NCBI GenBank assembly: GCA_009704705.1
Contig: WLDR01000030.1
Coordinates: 1-12,813 of the forward strand
From: Actinomycetota bacterium
Lineage (GTDB): Bacteria; Actinomycetota; Actinomycetes; Actinomycetales; Microbacteriaceae
DNA length: 12,813 nt
Reading direction: 5' to 3'
Of the stretch, positions 12,169 through 12,813 are shown in pieces. Every line of letters starts with the position of its first letter. Positions within the stretch are counted from its first letter, which is position 1. Made by a program: the position numbers and the translations under genes. The notes beneath the pieces were generated by a model, which was given only the letters and a program-made list of their open reading frames with translations, was not told the origin of the DNA and made no database searches.

Positions 12169-12723
12169 ATGCTCCGACGACGTGACGACCCGACAACTCC
12201 CGTGCCCCTGATTCTTGCCCTACACTCGGCAGGACCAACTTCGCTCGGGCGATCTGCGATTGCTCAACCGTTGGATTCGACAGACGGCCCCGCGACGAAA
12301 CGGCAGCGAGTGTGGTCGAGAAGACCTGTGCGGATAACGGCGATTGCGTTGTGCGCCTTCGGCATCTGTGTTGCCCTTTTCGGTGGGACACCTAGCCCGT
12401 CTTCTTTTCCAGAGGTAACGCCACAGAACGCAAGCACGCGTGTGCCGGGTCCAAACGAGCCTGTGTCCATCGCGCCGGATGCCAGGGCTGACCCTCGAGA
12501 CGTCGTGTCACAAATGCTGCGTGCGGGCGAGCTGGGTTCCGACGTCATGAACTGGAACATCACAGAGGCGGTTGTGGAGAGCCGAAATGGCGACATTGTG
12601 CTGGTGCGTGTCAGCGAAGTTTCGAGTGGTGGCCCGGCCTCGCGGTCGAGCCTCAAGGTTCTACTGGTTCGTCACGGTGACGGCTGGGTCGTTCGTGACA
12701 TCACTCGAGCCGAATCTGAGTAG
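12169..12723 (+). CDS. Hypothetical membrane-anchored protein (184 aa)
   Basis: I do not recognise this protein. It has a hydrophilic, arginine-containing N terminus (1-53), then one transmembrane segment at about 54-73 (VRITAIALCAFGICVALFGG). A Pro/Ser-rich linker (74-105) follows, then a small soluble domain (about 107-184) with DVVSQMLRAGELGSDVMNW, alternating strands GDIVLVRVSEV and SLKVLLVRHGDGWVVRDI. The basic side before the membrane segment suggests an N-in topology with the C-terminal domain outside. The strand pattern ending in GDGWVVRDI resembles small beta-rich extracytoplasmic domains of actinobacterial lipoprotein-like proteins, but no lipobox is evident. The start is uncertain: the ATG at 12169 has no ribosome binding site, and only a poor TAACAC stands at leaderless distance. 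A GTG at 12310, just before the membrane segment, is an alternative. It is convergent with the probable sucB, divergent from lipB, and transcribed alone. Confidence 0.7.
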   Translation: MLRRRDDPTTPVPLILALHSAGPTSLGRSAIAQPLDSTDGPATKRQRVWSRRPVRITAIALCAFGICVALFGGTPSPSSFPEVTPQNASTRVPGPNEPVSIAPDARADPRDVVSQMLRAGELGSDVMNWNITEAVVESRNGDIVLVRVSEVSSGGPASRSSLKVLLVRHGDGWVVRDITRAESE

Positions 12724-12733
12724 CGAAAAAGCT

Positions 12734-12757
12734 GGGCCTGTCCAGTCGGACAGGCCC
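12734..12757 (-). terminator. Rho-independent terminator, oriented for the probable sucB
   Basis: A perfect 10-bp stem, GGGCCTGTCC (12734-12743) with GGACAGGCCC (12748-12757), closes an AGTC loop. On the minus strand it is followed by AGCTTTTTCG, so the U-run fits transcription coming from the right. On the plus strand there is no T-run, but the hairpin begins 10 nt after the stop of the hypothetical gene and may also end that transcript. Confidence 0.85.
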
Positions 12758-12780
12758 GGAGGATTTGACGGGAACTCCCG

Positions 12781-12813
12781 CTACAGCCCTAAGTCGCCCT
12801 CAAATGCGCCCTG
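12781..12813 (-). CDS. sucB: C-terminal end of a probable 2-oxoacid dehydrogenase E2 subunit (SucB/DlaT)
   Basis: Only ten codons and the stop are inside the window: QGAFEGDLGL. Actinobacterial dihydrolipoamide acyltransferases (SucB/DlaT) commonly end in a segment of the type (E)G.FE.DLGL, and this gene stands next to lipB-lipA in many actinobacteria. It is followed by a strong terminator facing the right way. Ten residues cannot prove the identity; the call rests on the tail plus gene order. If correct, the product would be the lipoylated substrate of LipB and LipA. Confidence 0.55.
   Translation of the reverse strand, partial: QGAFEGDLGL

Noticed and set aside
12769..12780. Inverted repeat CGGGA-AC-TCCCG next to the probable sucB stop
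   Set aside because: A 2-nt loop cannot close a stable hairpin, and a much better terminator is 11 bp away.
1..12813. Search for CRISPR arrays, tRNA/rRNA genes, insertion sequences, toxin-antitoxin or phage-defence genes
   Set aside because: No repeat-spacer pattern, transposase motif, terminal repeat or RNA-gene signature was seen. All long frames are accounted for by housekeeping genes or by small conserved membrane proteins.

Overview
The window is an ordinary, tightly packed chromosomal segment from a moderately high-GC actinobacterium. A Micrococcales/Microbacteriaceae-type organism is the best guess. The basis is the protein sequences (MapB-like methionine aminopeptidase with an N-terminal extension, actinobacterial DUF4191 and RDD membrane proteins, GSI plus GlnE plus a second GS) and the gene order. 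The order sucB - lipB - lipA - DUF4191 - RDD - glnA1 - glnE - glnA2 is the one I know from mycobacteria and streptomycetes. I see no mobile elements, tRNAs, rRNAs or CRISPR arrays, and no intergenic gap longer than about 150 bp.

Layout, left to right. The 5' part of a methionine aminopeptidase gene (map, minus strand, cut by the window edge) is divergent from a 60-residue SPOR-like protein (plus), with 12 bp between the start codons. The SPOR-like gene runs tail-to-tail into panB (minus), and their stop codons overlap. nadE (minus) follows, divergent from glnA2 (plus). glnE (plus) sits 22 bp after glnA2 and converges on glnA1 (minus) across a hairpin. An RDD-family membrane protein (plus) is divergent from glnA1. 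It converges with a DUF4191 membrane protein (minus), which follows lipB-lipA (minus, overlapping). An unrecognised membrane-anchored protein (plus) then converges on the last ten codons of what is probably sucB/dlaT (minus).

The genes share a metabolic theme. GlnA1, GlnA2 and GlnE carry out and control ammonia assimilation. NadE uses glutamine to make NAD+. PanB starts pantothenate/CoA synthesis. LipB and LipA make the lipoyl cofactor carried by the E2 subunit that the adjacent sucB probably encodes. E2-linked 2-oxoglutarate oxidation needs lipoate, CoA and NAD+, and it competes with glutamate/glutamine synthesis for 2-oxoglutarate.

I do not see a new multi-gene system. The most interesting signals are regulatory. 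Seven of the twelve genes have a TANNNT -10 hexamer (most often TAGACT) placed 6-7 nt before the start codon, the layout of leaderless transcripts. Two divergent pairs have interlocked promoters: an 18-bp near-palindrome holds both -10s and both start codons of map/SPOR, and the nadE and glnA2 -10 hexamers share one TA step. A four-repeat GlnR-type operator lies between glnA1 and the RDD gene. Two plus-strand genes are inserted between minus-strand neighbours with no visible terminator, which could give antisense or non-contiguous-operon transcription.
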